Source: Pyrococcus kukulkanii (GTDB lineage: Archaea > Methanobacteriota_B > Thermococci > Thermococcales > Thermococcaceae). From it: a DNA stretch of 64,000 bases. The translations under genes were made by a program, and so were the position numbers. Below, piece by piece: positions 57,412 to 64,000 of this stretch; the first letter of the stretch is position 1; every line of letters starts with the position of its first letter. Where the stretch lies: positions 124,001 through 188,000 of the forward strand of contig NZ_JARRIB010000003.1 in assembly GCF_041647995.1 (NCBI RefSeq). The letters run 5' to 3'. The notes beneath the pieces are model-generated. The model was not told the origin of the DNA. It was given only the letters and a program-made list of their open reading frames with translations, and made no database searches.

Positions 57412-58467
57412 TCAAAACCCCCTAATTACTTTCTCAACAACGGGATCTACTATCTTGTAAGTTTTCTTCCCGTTCTGGAGTTCTGCTTTTATCCAGCTCA
57501 TCTTCTCAAGGTTCTTAAGTAAGGCCGAAAGCCTGGCGTTTGTTATGGGGCCATATTTAACTTCAACGTACTCCTTTATCTTTGACCACCGGTTCATGCC
57601 CAAAGATATTGCCTTTAGTATCTCTAAGTACCTCTCACTCCTTTTCTCCAGCTCTGCTAGCTCCGATCTTATTAGGGATTGAGCACTCCGAAAGGTTCTC
57701 TCCAACGCTTTTCTATGGTCTTTAGTGTGCACGTAATGGTAGCCGTATTCGACCAGCCATCCTGGGATCCCGTCTAAGTTCTCGACGGCTTCTTCAAGAT
57801 GCTCCTCTGGAACATCGATTTTTACTTCCCTAAAGCCCTCCTTCAAGAATTCAACTGAAAGATCCCTGGGGAAGGGCTCCAGTGTTATCTCGTTGTATAT
57901 CCTTCCAAAGAGAGGAGCCTTAGAGTCTTCAAATCCTAGGAAGTCATGCAACAAACCCACCTCGGATCCTGAAAAGAGGAACCTAAGCCACTCATGATTG
58001 TCATAGGAATACGCAACGGCTAGTAGAAAGTCCTCGCCACCCCTCGCCCCATAAAATCTGAAGTATTGGGCCTCATCGAAGGCTAAAACAACTACTCTCT
58101 TCCTTTTCTTCCCGTATGAGTTTAATACATCAAAGATATCGGGTAAATCAATTGATATTGGCTCAAGCTTAATTCCAGGAAGGCTTATCTCCTTTATTTT
58201 TACCCTCCTAATAGTGCCCAGGAGTTGAGTTTTGAGTTTCTCATCTGAAATTCTACCTCTCCTCATGGCCCTTCTTACGTCGATGTAGATCCCTACTACA
58301 TCACTCTCGTTCAGCGAAACCCTGATTATTGAAGACTTCCCTGTCCTCCTTATTCCGAGTAATACCGTTATGGGATAGTTAACTAGTGAATGCATGAGCT
58401 CGGAGAGCTCTTTTTCTCTGTCAAACAGTTCTTCCCTTTTCTCTTTGGGCCTCGGATCGAACAACAA
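57412..58467 (-). CDS. Archaeal AAA ATPase (COG1672 type)
   Basis: A 351 aa ATPase: Walker A GIRRTGKSS, Walker B 'VVVLAFDEAQYF', sensor 'FLFSGSEVGLL' and a C-terminal winged helix ('KYGPITNARLSALLKNLEKMSWI'). The start is TTG 58467 or TTG 58464. The start region carries tandem dyads (58468-58504) under a TATA (TTATTAAG near 58510). Closes the island before pbaB. Function unknown. Confidence 0.78.
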   Translation of the reverse strand: MLFDPRPKEKREELFDREKELSELMHSLVNYPITVLLGIRRTGKSSIIRVSLNESDVVGIYIDVRRAMRRGRISDEKLKTQLLGTIRRVKIKEISLPGIKLEPISIDLPDIFDVLNSYGKKRKRVVVLAFDEAQYFRFYGARGGEDFLLAVAYSYDNHEWLRFLFSGSEVGLLHDFLGFEDSKAPLFGRIYNEITLEPFPRDLSVEFLKEGFREVKIDVPEEHLEEAVENLDGIPGWLVEYGYHYVHTKDHRKALERTFRSAQSLIRSELAELEKRSERYLEILKAISLGMNRWSKIKEYVEVKYGPITNARLSALLKNLEKMSWIKAELQNGKKTYKIVDPVVEKVIRGF

Positions 58468-58504
58468 AGTATCGCCCCCGATACTTAGTATCGGTATCGA
58501 TACT
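58468..58504. promoter_or_regulatory. Tandem palindromic operators of the ATPase gene
   Basis: Two copies of AGTATCG-N4-CGATACT sit side by side (58468-58485 and 58487-58504), between the TATA and the TTG start. The spacing of 19 bp places two bound dimers close together. The adjacent ATPase has a winged helix, so autorepression is possible. Confidence 0.7.
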
Positions 58505-58567
58505 TAATAACGTTTCCAGGATCAAAGCTTAATACTCCCCAAGGCTAAATAGTTCTGAGGGGTAGCG

Positions 58568-59296
58568 ATGGTGGAGAATAAACCCATTGAACTAATTCTT
58601 CCCAAGGTTGAGGGGGCGGTGCTAATAGAGGGATACCCAGGAATTGGGCTCGTCGGTCACATAGCTGCCAATTTCTTAGCTAAAGAGCTTGAAATGGAAA
58701 TGATAGGGTACGTTGAGAGCTCCTTTATTCCACCGATGACTTTAATTCTTGAGGGCAAGCCAAATCCTCCCCTGAGGTTCTACGGCAAGGATAACATAAT
58801 CATAGCGGTTGCGGACATTTACCTCCCCCCGACTCTGATAAACGAGATAGCAAGGGAGATGGCCAACTACCTTAAGTCCGTAAACGCAAGCAAGGTAGTA
58901 TCCCTGGGAGGAATGGGCATAGGAATGTTCAAGGAGAAGTTTGAGGTCTGGGGTGTGGGTGGCACCGAAGAGGAGAATAAGGAGCTTGAAAACCTTGGAG
59001 TAAAAATTCTGAAGTTCGGCTCGATAAGCGGGATGAGCGGTAAGCTGCTTTGGGAGGCTTCGAGGGCCGGATTGAAGAGCTATGTTCTACTGGGAGAAAC
59101 CTTTGGAGACAGGCCCGATCCAAGGGCTGCAGCTAACGTCGTTGAAGTCCTGAAGAAGATGCTCAACATAGAGGTTTCAATTGAACCGCTAATCAAGGAG
59201 GCAGAGATGATCGAAGAGCAACTGAGAAGGATGCATGAGCAGATGGAAGAGGCGAGGAGAAAGGTTGAGAAGCAGTACGAGACGATGTACCTGTGA
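58568..59296 (+). CDS. pbaB: PAC2-family proteasome assembly chaperone (PbaB)
   Basis: Homologue of P. furiosus PbaB, a chaperone and partner of the archaeal proteasome. PAC2 features include 'LIEGYPGIGLVGHIAANFL', 'VSLGGMGIGMF' and 'GKLLWEASRAGLKSYVLLGETFGDRPDPRAA'. A C-terminal helix rich in Glu/Arg ends in 'ETMYL', an HbYX-like tail for proteasome docking. PAN, a functional partner, is encoded at 4802. It lies upstream of the DUF473 gene by 9 nt. Confidence 0.9.
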   Translation: MVENKPIELILPKVEGAVLIEGYPGIGLVGHIAANFLAKELEMEMIGYVESSFIPPMTLILEGKPNPPLRFYGKDNIIIAVADIYLPPTLINEIAREMANYLKSVNASKVVSLGGMGIGMFKEKFEVWGVGGTEEENKELENLGVKILKFGSISGMSGKLLWEASRAGLKSYVLLGETFGDRPDPRAAANVVEVLKKMLNIEVSIEPLIKEAEMIEEQLRRMHEQMEEARRKVEKQYETMYL

Positions 59297-59305
59297 GGTG
59301 GGATT

Positions 59306-59686
59306 ATGGAGCTTCCCCTTCTCTCCGGAATAACGAGGAGGGCTTTGGATGCCCTCTTAAGGAATCCCTTTCGGACGTTGGAAATAAGGAGTGCCAGAAA
59401 CTATATCGTGCTGGAGAGGGTAAGAGAGGGTGACTTAGTATTCCTTACTTATGAATCGCTTGAGGACGTAACTAAGGGAACGGAAGGTATAGTTGCAAGG
59501 GTAGTTAAGATTGAGAGGATGTTCCAGAGGGTTCCCTGGGAGGAGAGTGACGAGAGGGAGATGAACATTTGCAGGGTCCAGCTGAGGCTTGTTGGTCTTG
59601 GGAGGATAATTGAGGTCGAGGAGAAAGATGGGATGGTGTTCGTTAAGGTCAGGGAGATGATGCACCACGAGATGAGCATGGGCTAA
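59306..59686 (+). CDS. DUF473-family protein
   Basis: A 126 aa beta-rich protein of the DUF473 family of archaea, without catalytic motifs that I recognise. GAGGTGGG precedes the ATG. It is in line with pbaB and overlaps nucS by 4 nt at the 3' end. Function unknown. Confidence 0.72.
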   Translation: MELPLLSGITRRALDALLRNPFRTLEIRSARNYIVLERVREGDLVFLTYESLEDVTKGTEGIVARVVKIERMFQRVPWEESDEREMNICRVQLRLVGLGRIIEVEEKDGMVFVKVREMMHHEMSMG

Positions 59687-60441
59687 AAGAAATCCAGCGT
59701 TCTCTGCCTTGACTTCTTTCTACTTTCCCTCTTTGGGGGCTCGAGCTTCCTAAACTCTAGTCCCTCCTTTTCAAGGAGTTTCCTTGCCCCTTCCGTTAGG
59801 GAGGGCGCAACAAGTATTCCCCTAACTTTGTCCCCGTACTCCTCTTTAAGGGAGTCAACGTACCTCTTCAACTGACTTACCGCGTGTAGATCTGCCCTTC
59901 TCCTCTTAAGCTCTAAGACCACCACGTTCTCCTCCCTGTCTACCCCCAGGATGTCAACTATTCCATGCTTTATCGGCTTCTCCTTGAACATCGGCTTGAA
60001 TCCTTCCTCTATTACTTCGGGCTTTTCGAATATTAGCTTGGCCATCTCTGCCTCGCTTCCCGTTAACGAGAGCTCCTCATAATCTTCGGCTAGAAAAACG
60101 GTGATTGCATAGTTCTCTATCAGCTCAACCTCTAACTTCTCCCTGGGCTTTCTCCTTATGCTGACGACTTTATTTCCTTCAATCTTCACCACGCTTCCTG
60201 GAGGTTGCCAGTTGACTGGTTCCCTCTTCTTGTTCTGGTGTATCAGGAAGCTTCCGTCCGGCTTTATGATTATAATCCTGTCCCCCTCTCCAAGCTCACT
60301 TTTTGCCCTCCCCTCATAATAAACCCTGCATCTGGCGAATATTGTAACCATCCCGTTGTGCTTCTCGGCGAATTCTAGTAATTCCTTCACATCTTCTACC
60401 GTGGGGTTTTCTCTAACTACTATCTTTTTCACGTACAACAC
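59683..60441 (-). CDS. nucS: NucS/EndoMS mismatch endonuclease
   Basis: Structure-specific endonuclease of Thermococcales. The catalytic core is RecB-like: Asp in 'KHGIVDILGVD', Glu-x-Lys in 'VVVLELKRRRAD' and 'QLKRYVDSLKEEYG'. The N-terminal domain is the dimerisation/DNA-binding half. The tail 'SRQRTLDFF' is a PIP box that couples it to PCNA. GTG 60441 is used; GTG 60432 is an alternative with a better-placed GGAGAG. Convergent with the DUF473 gene. Confidence 0.94.
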   Translation of the reverse strand: MLYVKKIVVRENPTVEDVKELLEFAEKHNGMVTIFARCRVYYEGRAKSELGEGDRIIIIKPDGSFLIHQNKKREPVNWQPPGSVVKIEGNKVVSIRRKPREKLEVELIENYAITVFLAEDYEELSLTGSEAEMAKLIFEKPEVIEEGFKPMFKEKPIKHGIVDILGVDREENVVVLELKRRRADLHAVSQLKRYVDSLKEEYGDKVRGILVAPSLTEGARKLLEKEGLEFRKLEPPKRESRKKSRQRTLDFF

Positions 60442-60492
60442 TCTCCAACAATCATTAAAAGGAAATTGTTAATGTTAGGTGGGGGTGCTTAA

Positions 60493-61287
60493 ATGTTCAA
60501 CCTTCGCGATTTCCTGTGGAACTACTTTATAAGGCCAATGTACACGAGGGAGGGATACAATCCGATAAATACAGTTGTCTATGCTTTAATCTTCGGCTTT
60601 GCCGTGATATACACTTACAAGTATATAATCAAACCCCTGAAGATAAAGGTTGATGAGAGATTATTTCTTGCCGTAACCCCAATGGTAATTTTTGGTTCCA
60701 CCGTAAGGGCTTTGGTTGATGGGGGAGTATTAAAGCCAAACCCTTGGATTTTGACTCCGGGCATATTCTTCACGGCATTCTTCTTGATAGTCCCCGTTCT
60801 CTTCGCGGATGTCAAGCTGAAGATGTACCCAAAGCTTACAATAGCATGGGGTGCCGGACTGGCCCTCTACGCGAACTACCTCCTCTTCAAGAATGTGAAG
60901 TGCTGGGAGCCTTATGAGCTAACCTTACTCCACACGGTGGTAAGCTTTATTGTTGTTTTGGCATTTTACAGATTTAAGCCCTTTGACAGGCTCTACTTGT
61001 ATCCAGTTTTAGCTCACTACTTTGATATAGCATCAACGGTCGTTGCAATTCACTTCTACCACTACATGGAGGTTCACTGGATTGAGAGGCACCTCGTCAG
61101 CTGGTTTGGAGCCTACGCTTACTATCCGTGGATAACCATAATACTCGTGGCCGTCTACTACATCCTTAAAACGATGGTTCCGGATGAGGAGGAGAGGAAC
61201 TACTGGTACCTTGCCATATACATCCTGGGGCTTGGGCCTGCTATAAGGGATCCCGCTCAGATGATCTTGCAGATAGCCTGTCAATGA
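60493..61287 (+). CDS. DUF63-family membrane protein
   Basis: A 264 aa polytopic protein with about seven transmembrane helices. Conserved polar motifs include 'IFGSTVRALVDGG' and 'LAHYFDIASTVVAIHFY'. The DUF63 family is archaeal and uncharacterised. The ATG has GGTGGGGGTGC upstream. The stop lies within the C box of the downstream C/D sRNA. Confidence 0.8.
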   Translation: MFNLRDFLWNYFIRPMYTREGYNPINTVVYALIFGFAVIYTYKYIIKPLKIKVDERLFLAVTPMVIFGSTVRALVDGGVLKPNPWILTPGIFFTAFFLIVPVLFADVKLKMYPKLTIAWGAGLALYANYLLFKNVKCWEPYELTLLHTVVSFIVVLAFYRFKPFDRLYLYPVLAHYFDIASTVVAIHFYHYMEVHWIERHLVSWFGAYAYYPWITIILVAVYYILKTMVPDEEERNYWYLAIYILGLGPAIRDPAQMILQIACQ

Positions 61288-61332
61288 TGAAACCGGCACT
61301 GCCTGATTGATGATGACCACTCGGTTGACCGA
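61284..61332 (+). ncRNA. C/D box sRNA
   Basis: Boxes are C ATGATGA (61284-61290), D' CTGA (61303-61306), C' ATGATGA (61310-61316) and D CCGA (61329-61332). Both guides are exactly 12 nt (61291-61302 and 61317-61328) and the D'-C' spacer is 3 nt, the geometry of Pyrococcus 2'-O-methylation guides. The D box deviates from CTGA. The C box overlaps the TGA of the DUF63 gene. Targets could not be determined here. Confidence 0.8.
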
Positions 61333-61371
61333 GACGGAAACGTTAAATAGAACTTGGGAGAAGGATTTGTG

Positions 61372-61989
61372 ATGTTCCGCAGGCTCTCCTCCATTCCTTC
61401 GCTTGAGGTTCTTGGTGAGGTATCAAGGTTAGTTGGTCCCCTAAGGGAGGGGGATCTGCTTGGGGTTATAGCTACTGATCAGCTCGCCTATTCTTACGCT
61501 CTCTCTACGGCAGTTGAATCCGTAGGCAGGGCTTACTATATGGACGTCTCTTCGAGGATTCCTCCCGTAAGTGGAGAAGTTTTATTTGGAAGGGTTTATT
61601 CCATGGAGGAAGTGCTTTCCGGCCTTGATTACGTTGAGGATGGTTCCCTTGTAATCGTTGGCTCCCTCAACGTTCTTGAGCCTTCTAAGGAGGATATCCT
61701 TGAAGTGAAGAAAATAGCAGATAGAAAGGGCCTTTATATGATGTTCGTCGTTGAGGAGCCTTCTTTAAATGAATTAGACCTTCTGTCGGAGGCCAAAAGG
61801 CTCTTCATAGTTCCCGAGGTTTTTGAGCAGCTCCTCGTCCTCAGGATTTCATATTATAGAGGTAAGTACAGGCTCTCGCTCAGCGTTTTAAGAACTTACC
61901 CGGACAACTTAAGGGCGCTCGGCGAGCACGAGATACAGATTAAAGAAGAAGCCTTGTTCCCAAGTAGAGGAGGGCAACCCCAAGAATGA
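61372..61989 (+). CDS. Conserved hypothetical protein, RecA-like fold possible
   Basis: A 205 aa protein without a clear name. Repeated alpha/beta elements ('LLGVIATDQLAYSYALSTAVESV', 'GSLVIVGSLNVLEP', 'GLYMMFVVEEP') suggest a Rossmann- or RecA-like core without a P-loop. ATG 61372 is chosen because a TATA-like GTTAAATAG lies about 26 nt upstream, implying a leaderless message; TTG 61354 is an alternative. It overlaps ecfT by 50 nt tail to tail. Confidence 0.55.
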   Translation: MFRRLSSIPSLEVLGEVSRLVGPLREGDLLGVIATDQLAYSYALSTAVESVGRAYYMDVSSRIPPVSGEVLFGRVYSMEEVLSGLDYVEDGSLVIVGSLNVLEPSKEDILEVKKIADRKGLYMMFVVEEPSLNELDLLSEAKRLFIVPEVFEQLLVLRISYYRGKYRLSLSVLRTYPDNLRALGEHEIQIKEEALFPSRGGQPQE

Positions 61990-62674
61990 TTGCCAGGGCC
62001 ACATAATCTATTGGCTTCATCTTAAGGTCAACTAAGTATGTCCTTTTCCTTGAAGCTCCAAATGCCCTGCTCTCCATGGCTATAGCGAGCTCATGTGCAG
62101 TCCTTATCGTGAGAACCAAGAGGGGGATTATAACGGCCGTCATCTTTTTGGCCCTCTCGAGGAAGTTCCCTTTCTCAAGCTCAAGCCCCCTGCTCTTTTG
62201 AGCGTCCATAACGTTCTGGGCGAGGGCGTATATCGTCGGTACGTACCTTAGGGCAATTAAAACGGCTAGCCCTATCTCGTACGGAAGCCCAAGCTTCGTG
62301 AATCCCCTGATTAGGTCTCTCTGCTTTGTCGTCATCATTAGGCCGAAGGCCATTATCGTTATTCCCATTAGCCTGAACGTGTACGCTATGCCAACCAAAA
62401 CTCCCCTTTCCCAGGGATCTATGATGATCGGCCAGCTGATAAATGTTAGCACAAAAACCGGAATTAGTGGCTTCAAAACCTTTAATTGTTCCTTAACTTC
62501 AATTTTTCCCAAGATTTTAAGGCCAATAATGGTAAATACAAAGATAAGGGGTGAGTATATGGGATCCTTTATCATGAGCCCCATGGTCATGAATATGGCA
62601 GTTCCGATAATCTTTACCCTTGGATCAAGGGAGTGGAGTATTGAATCCCTCTCAAGGTATAGGGAGAACATCAT
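61940..62674 (-). CDS. ecfT: Energy-coupling factor transporter T component (EcfT)
   Basis: Transmembrane coupling subunit of an ECF vitamin/metal importer. The C-terminal coupling helices hold 'MDAQKSRGLE' and 'AMESRAFGASRKR', the EcfT Ala-Arg-Gly signature motifs. Five to six membrane spans. It overlaps the EcfA stop as ATGA. No S component is encoded in this window, so the substrate is unknown. Confidence 0.9.
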   Translation of the reverse strand: MMFSLYLERDSILHSLDPRVKIIGTAIFMTMGLMIKDPIYSPLIFVFTIIGLKILGKIEVKEQLKVLKPLIPVFVLTFISWPIIIDPWERGVLVGIAYTFRLMGITIMAFGLMMTTKQRDLIRGFTKLGLPYEIGLAVLIALRYVPTIYALAQNVMDAQKSRGLELEKGNFLERAKKMTAVIIPLLVLTIRTAHELAIAMESRAFGASRKRTYLVDLKMKPIDYVALAIILGVALLYLGTRLLL

Positions 62675-63453
62675 CCTAGAACCACCTTTATCAGTTCTTC
62701 CTCTGACCTCACGAATCCGACTCCAATCTCTTCGGCTATCTTTAGGACTTCGGGCACTTCTAAGCTGTACTGCCTTAGATCAAGGTTGAAAAATTCTCTA
62801 ACGCTTCCGTAAAATTTCACTTCTCCTTTATCGAGCAGTAACACGGTATCGGCGAGCCTGAGGAGGAACTCCATATCATGTGTAACCAAAACTATTGAGT
62901 GCCCCTCCCTCTTTAAATTGAGCAGGACTTTCTCTAGGCTCTTGATTCCTCTGTAGTCTAATCCGGTTGTCGGTTCATCGAGAACGATTATCTTGGGCTT
63001 CATAGCTAGAATGCATGCTATGGCGAGCCTCTGCTTCTCCCCTCCGCTGAGCTCGAAGGGGTTCCTCTCCTCAAACTCCTCCAGTCCAACCACTCTCAGG
63101 GCCCACTTGACTCTCTCCTCCAGCTCCTTTCCAGAAACTCCAAGGTTCCTGGGGCCGAAGGCAACCTCCTTAAAAACGGTCTCCTCAAAGAACATTCCTT
63201 CAGGATTCTGGAATACGTAACCAACAATTCTGCTCATCTCGGCAACTGTTTTTTCCTTAACGTCTATTCCCTCCACGATGACCTTGCCTTTCTTGGGCTT
63301 CAACAATCCGTTCATCATCTTCGTTAGAGTCGTCTTTCCGCTACCGTTAGGCCCCACAACTCCAAGAACTCCACCGGAAAACTCAAAGCTAACCGATTTA
63401 AGCACGGGTTTCCCTTCCTCGTACCAGAACCATACATCGAGGAATTTTATCAT
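62671..63453 (-). CDS. ecfA: Energy-coupling factor transporter ATPase (EcfA)
   Basis: CbiO-type ATPase: Walker A GPNGSGKTT, Q-loop 'GYVFQNPEGMFF', signature LSGGEKQR, Walker B 'IIVLDEPTTGLD' and switch His 'VTHDMEF'. The 260 aa chain has a C-terminal extension usual for ECF ATPases. Only one ATPase is encoded, so the module may form a homodimer or borrow a partner elsewhere. It is coupled to ecfT. Confidence 0.92.
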   Translation of the reverse strand: MIKFLDVWFWYEEGKPVLKSVSFEFSGGVLGVVGPNGSGKTTLTKMMNGLLKPKKGKVIVEGIDVKEKTVAEMSRIVGYVFQNPEGMFFEETVFKEVAFGPRNLGVSGKELEERVKWALRVVGLEEFEERNPFELSGGEKQRLAIACILAMKPKIIVLDEPTTGLDYRGIKSLEKVLLNLKREGHSIVLVTHDMEFLLRLADTVLLLDKGEVKFYGSVREFFNLDLRQYSLEVPEVLKIAEEIGVGFVRSEEELIKVVLG

Positions 63454-63518
63454 CGAATGACCCTACGTGTTTTGAGTTAAAAGTTTTGAGAATAGAGAAA
63501 AGTTTTTATTTGGAAAAA

Positions 63519-63546
63519 GTTCTCCCCACATTAGCGGGGCCTGAAC
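63519..63546. other. Structured dyad near the last promoter
   Basis: GTTC-T-CCCC and GGGG-CCT-GAAC form an interrupted hairpin. The TATA-like TTTTTATT lies just before it, so it overlaps the predicted transcription start. It may be an operator or a leader structure. Single occurrence. Confidence 0.3.
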
Positions 63547-63588
63547 TCATGAGAGGTTCTATTCTAAAAGTGAGAAAGGGGAAGAAAT

Positions 63589-64000
63589 ATGCAAGTGAAA
63601 GTTGACCCAGAAGAGATTAGGAGAATCAAGCGCGAACTTGAGGCTCTACAAGAAGAGAGGAGGAACATAGAGCTTAAGCTACAGGAGCTACAGCAAGAGC
63701 TGAACACTTGGATCCAGAAGAGGGATGAAAAGAACGCGGAGGTCAGGAGGCTTAGGGAGAAGGCGAAGGAGTTCAAAGCAAAGAGGGACGAGATAAACGC
63801 CAAGATTAAGGAGCTTAAGAAGAACAGAGAGGAAATAAATGCCAAGCTCGACCTTCTCTATCAGGAGGCCCTGGAGTATAGGACTAAGAGGGATGAATAC
63901 AGGCAGTTAAGAAGGCTTAAGATGCCTAAAGATAAAATCGAGGAGAGAATCGAGAAGCTTGAGTGGGAGCTCCAGACCAATCCAAACATAACCCCTGAGA
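63589..64000 (+). CDS. Conserved coiled-coil protein (partial)
   Basis: Runs off the window end. The 137 residues visible are a nearly continuous heptad coiled coil ('RRIKRELEALQEERRNIELK', 'KRDEINAKIKELKKNREEINA') with a break at 'MPKDKIEERIEKLEWELQTN'. It resembles the archaeal COG1340 coiled-coil family. ATG 63589 has AAGGGGAAG upstream. Role unknown. Confidence 0.75.
   Translation, partial: MQVKVDPEEIRRIKRELEALQEERRNIELKLQELQQELNTWIQKRDEKNAEVRRLREKAKEFKAKRDEINAKIKELKKNREEINAKLDLLYQEALEYRTKRDEYRQLRRLKMPKDKIEERIEKLEWELQTNPNITPE

Overview
The window comes from a hyperthermophilic archaeon of the Thermococcales, almost certainly a Pyrococcus. It holds archaeal replication genes with inteins (two in the RFC small subunit, one in the PolD large subunit), a SurR/PDO sulfur-response pair, PAN with an HbYX tail, PbaB, FAU-1, an archaeal Trm5, a type-A RNase P RNA gene, and an origin with origin recognition boxes next to cdc6. 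Species is not assigned.

Layout. 0.1-4.7 kb: CUT1 sugar ABC transporter operon with a stray IS200/IS605-type end hairpin inside it. 4.8-7.6 kb: PAN, a scar with a second hairpin and an MFS pseudogene, an EngB-like GTPase, an Lrp-type regulator. 7.6-11.2 kb: Clp1-type RNA kinase, primase PriL/PriS, RNase P RNA converging on priS. 11.2-22.9 kb: aldolase, OB-fold and membrane proteins, two KaiC-like ATPases, a SPASM protein, moaE, TPR protein, nadE, geranylgeranyl reductase with ferredoxin, surR and pdo. 23-43.1 kb: rfcS/rfcL, moaA, trm5, a DUF835 protein, fau-1, a COG1672-type ATPase, radB, polD2, polD1, cdc6. 43.1-43.9 kb: oriC. 43.9-44.7 kb: MTA phosphorylase.

44.8-58.5 kb is an accessory, partly decayed and AT-richer island. 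It holds COG1672-type ATPases (one a pseudogene), two PIN toxin modules, degenerate transglutaminase-like genes, a compact overlapping operon with a PEP-synthase-like phosphotransferase lacking the PEP barrel, membrane coiled-coil proteins and a truncated glycosyltransferase. From 58.6 kb the core resumes: pbaB, a DUF473 protein, nucS, a DUF63 membrane protein, a C/D box sRNA, EcfT/EcfA, and a coiled-coil protein running off the end.

The core is a replication and genome-maintenance supercluster: primase, clamp loader, PolD, Orc1/Cdc6, RadB and NucS sit in about 52 kb around the origin. RfcL, DP2 and NucS all end in PIP-box-like PCNA-binding tails. The most novel candidates are the swivelling-histidine phosphotransferase operon at 51.1-53.4 kb and the pattern that each COG1672-type ATPase gene has its own, different dyad between TATA box and start codon.
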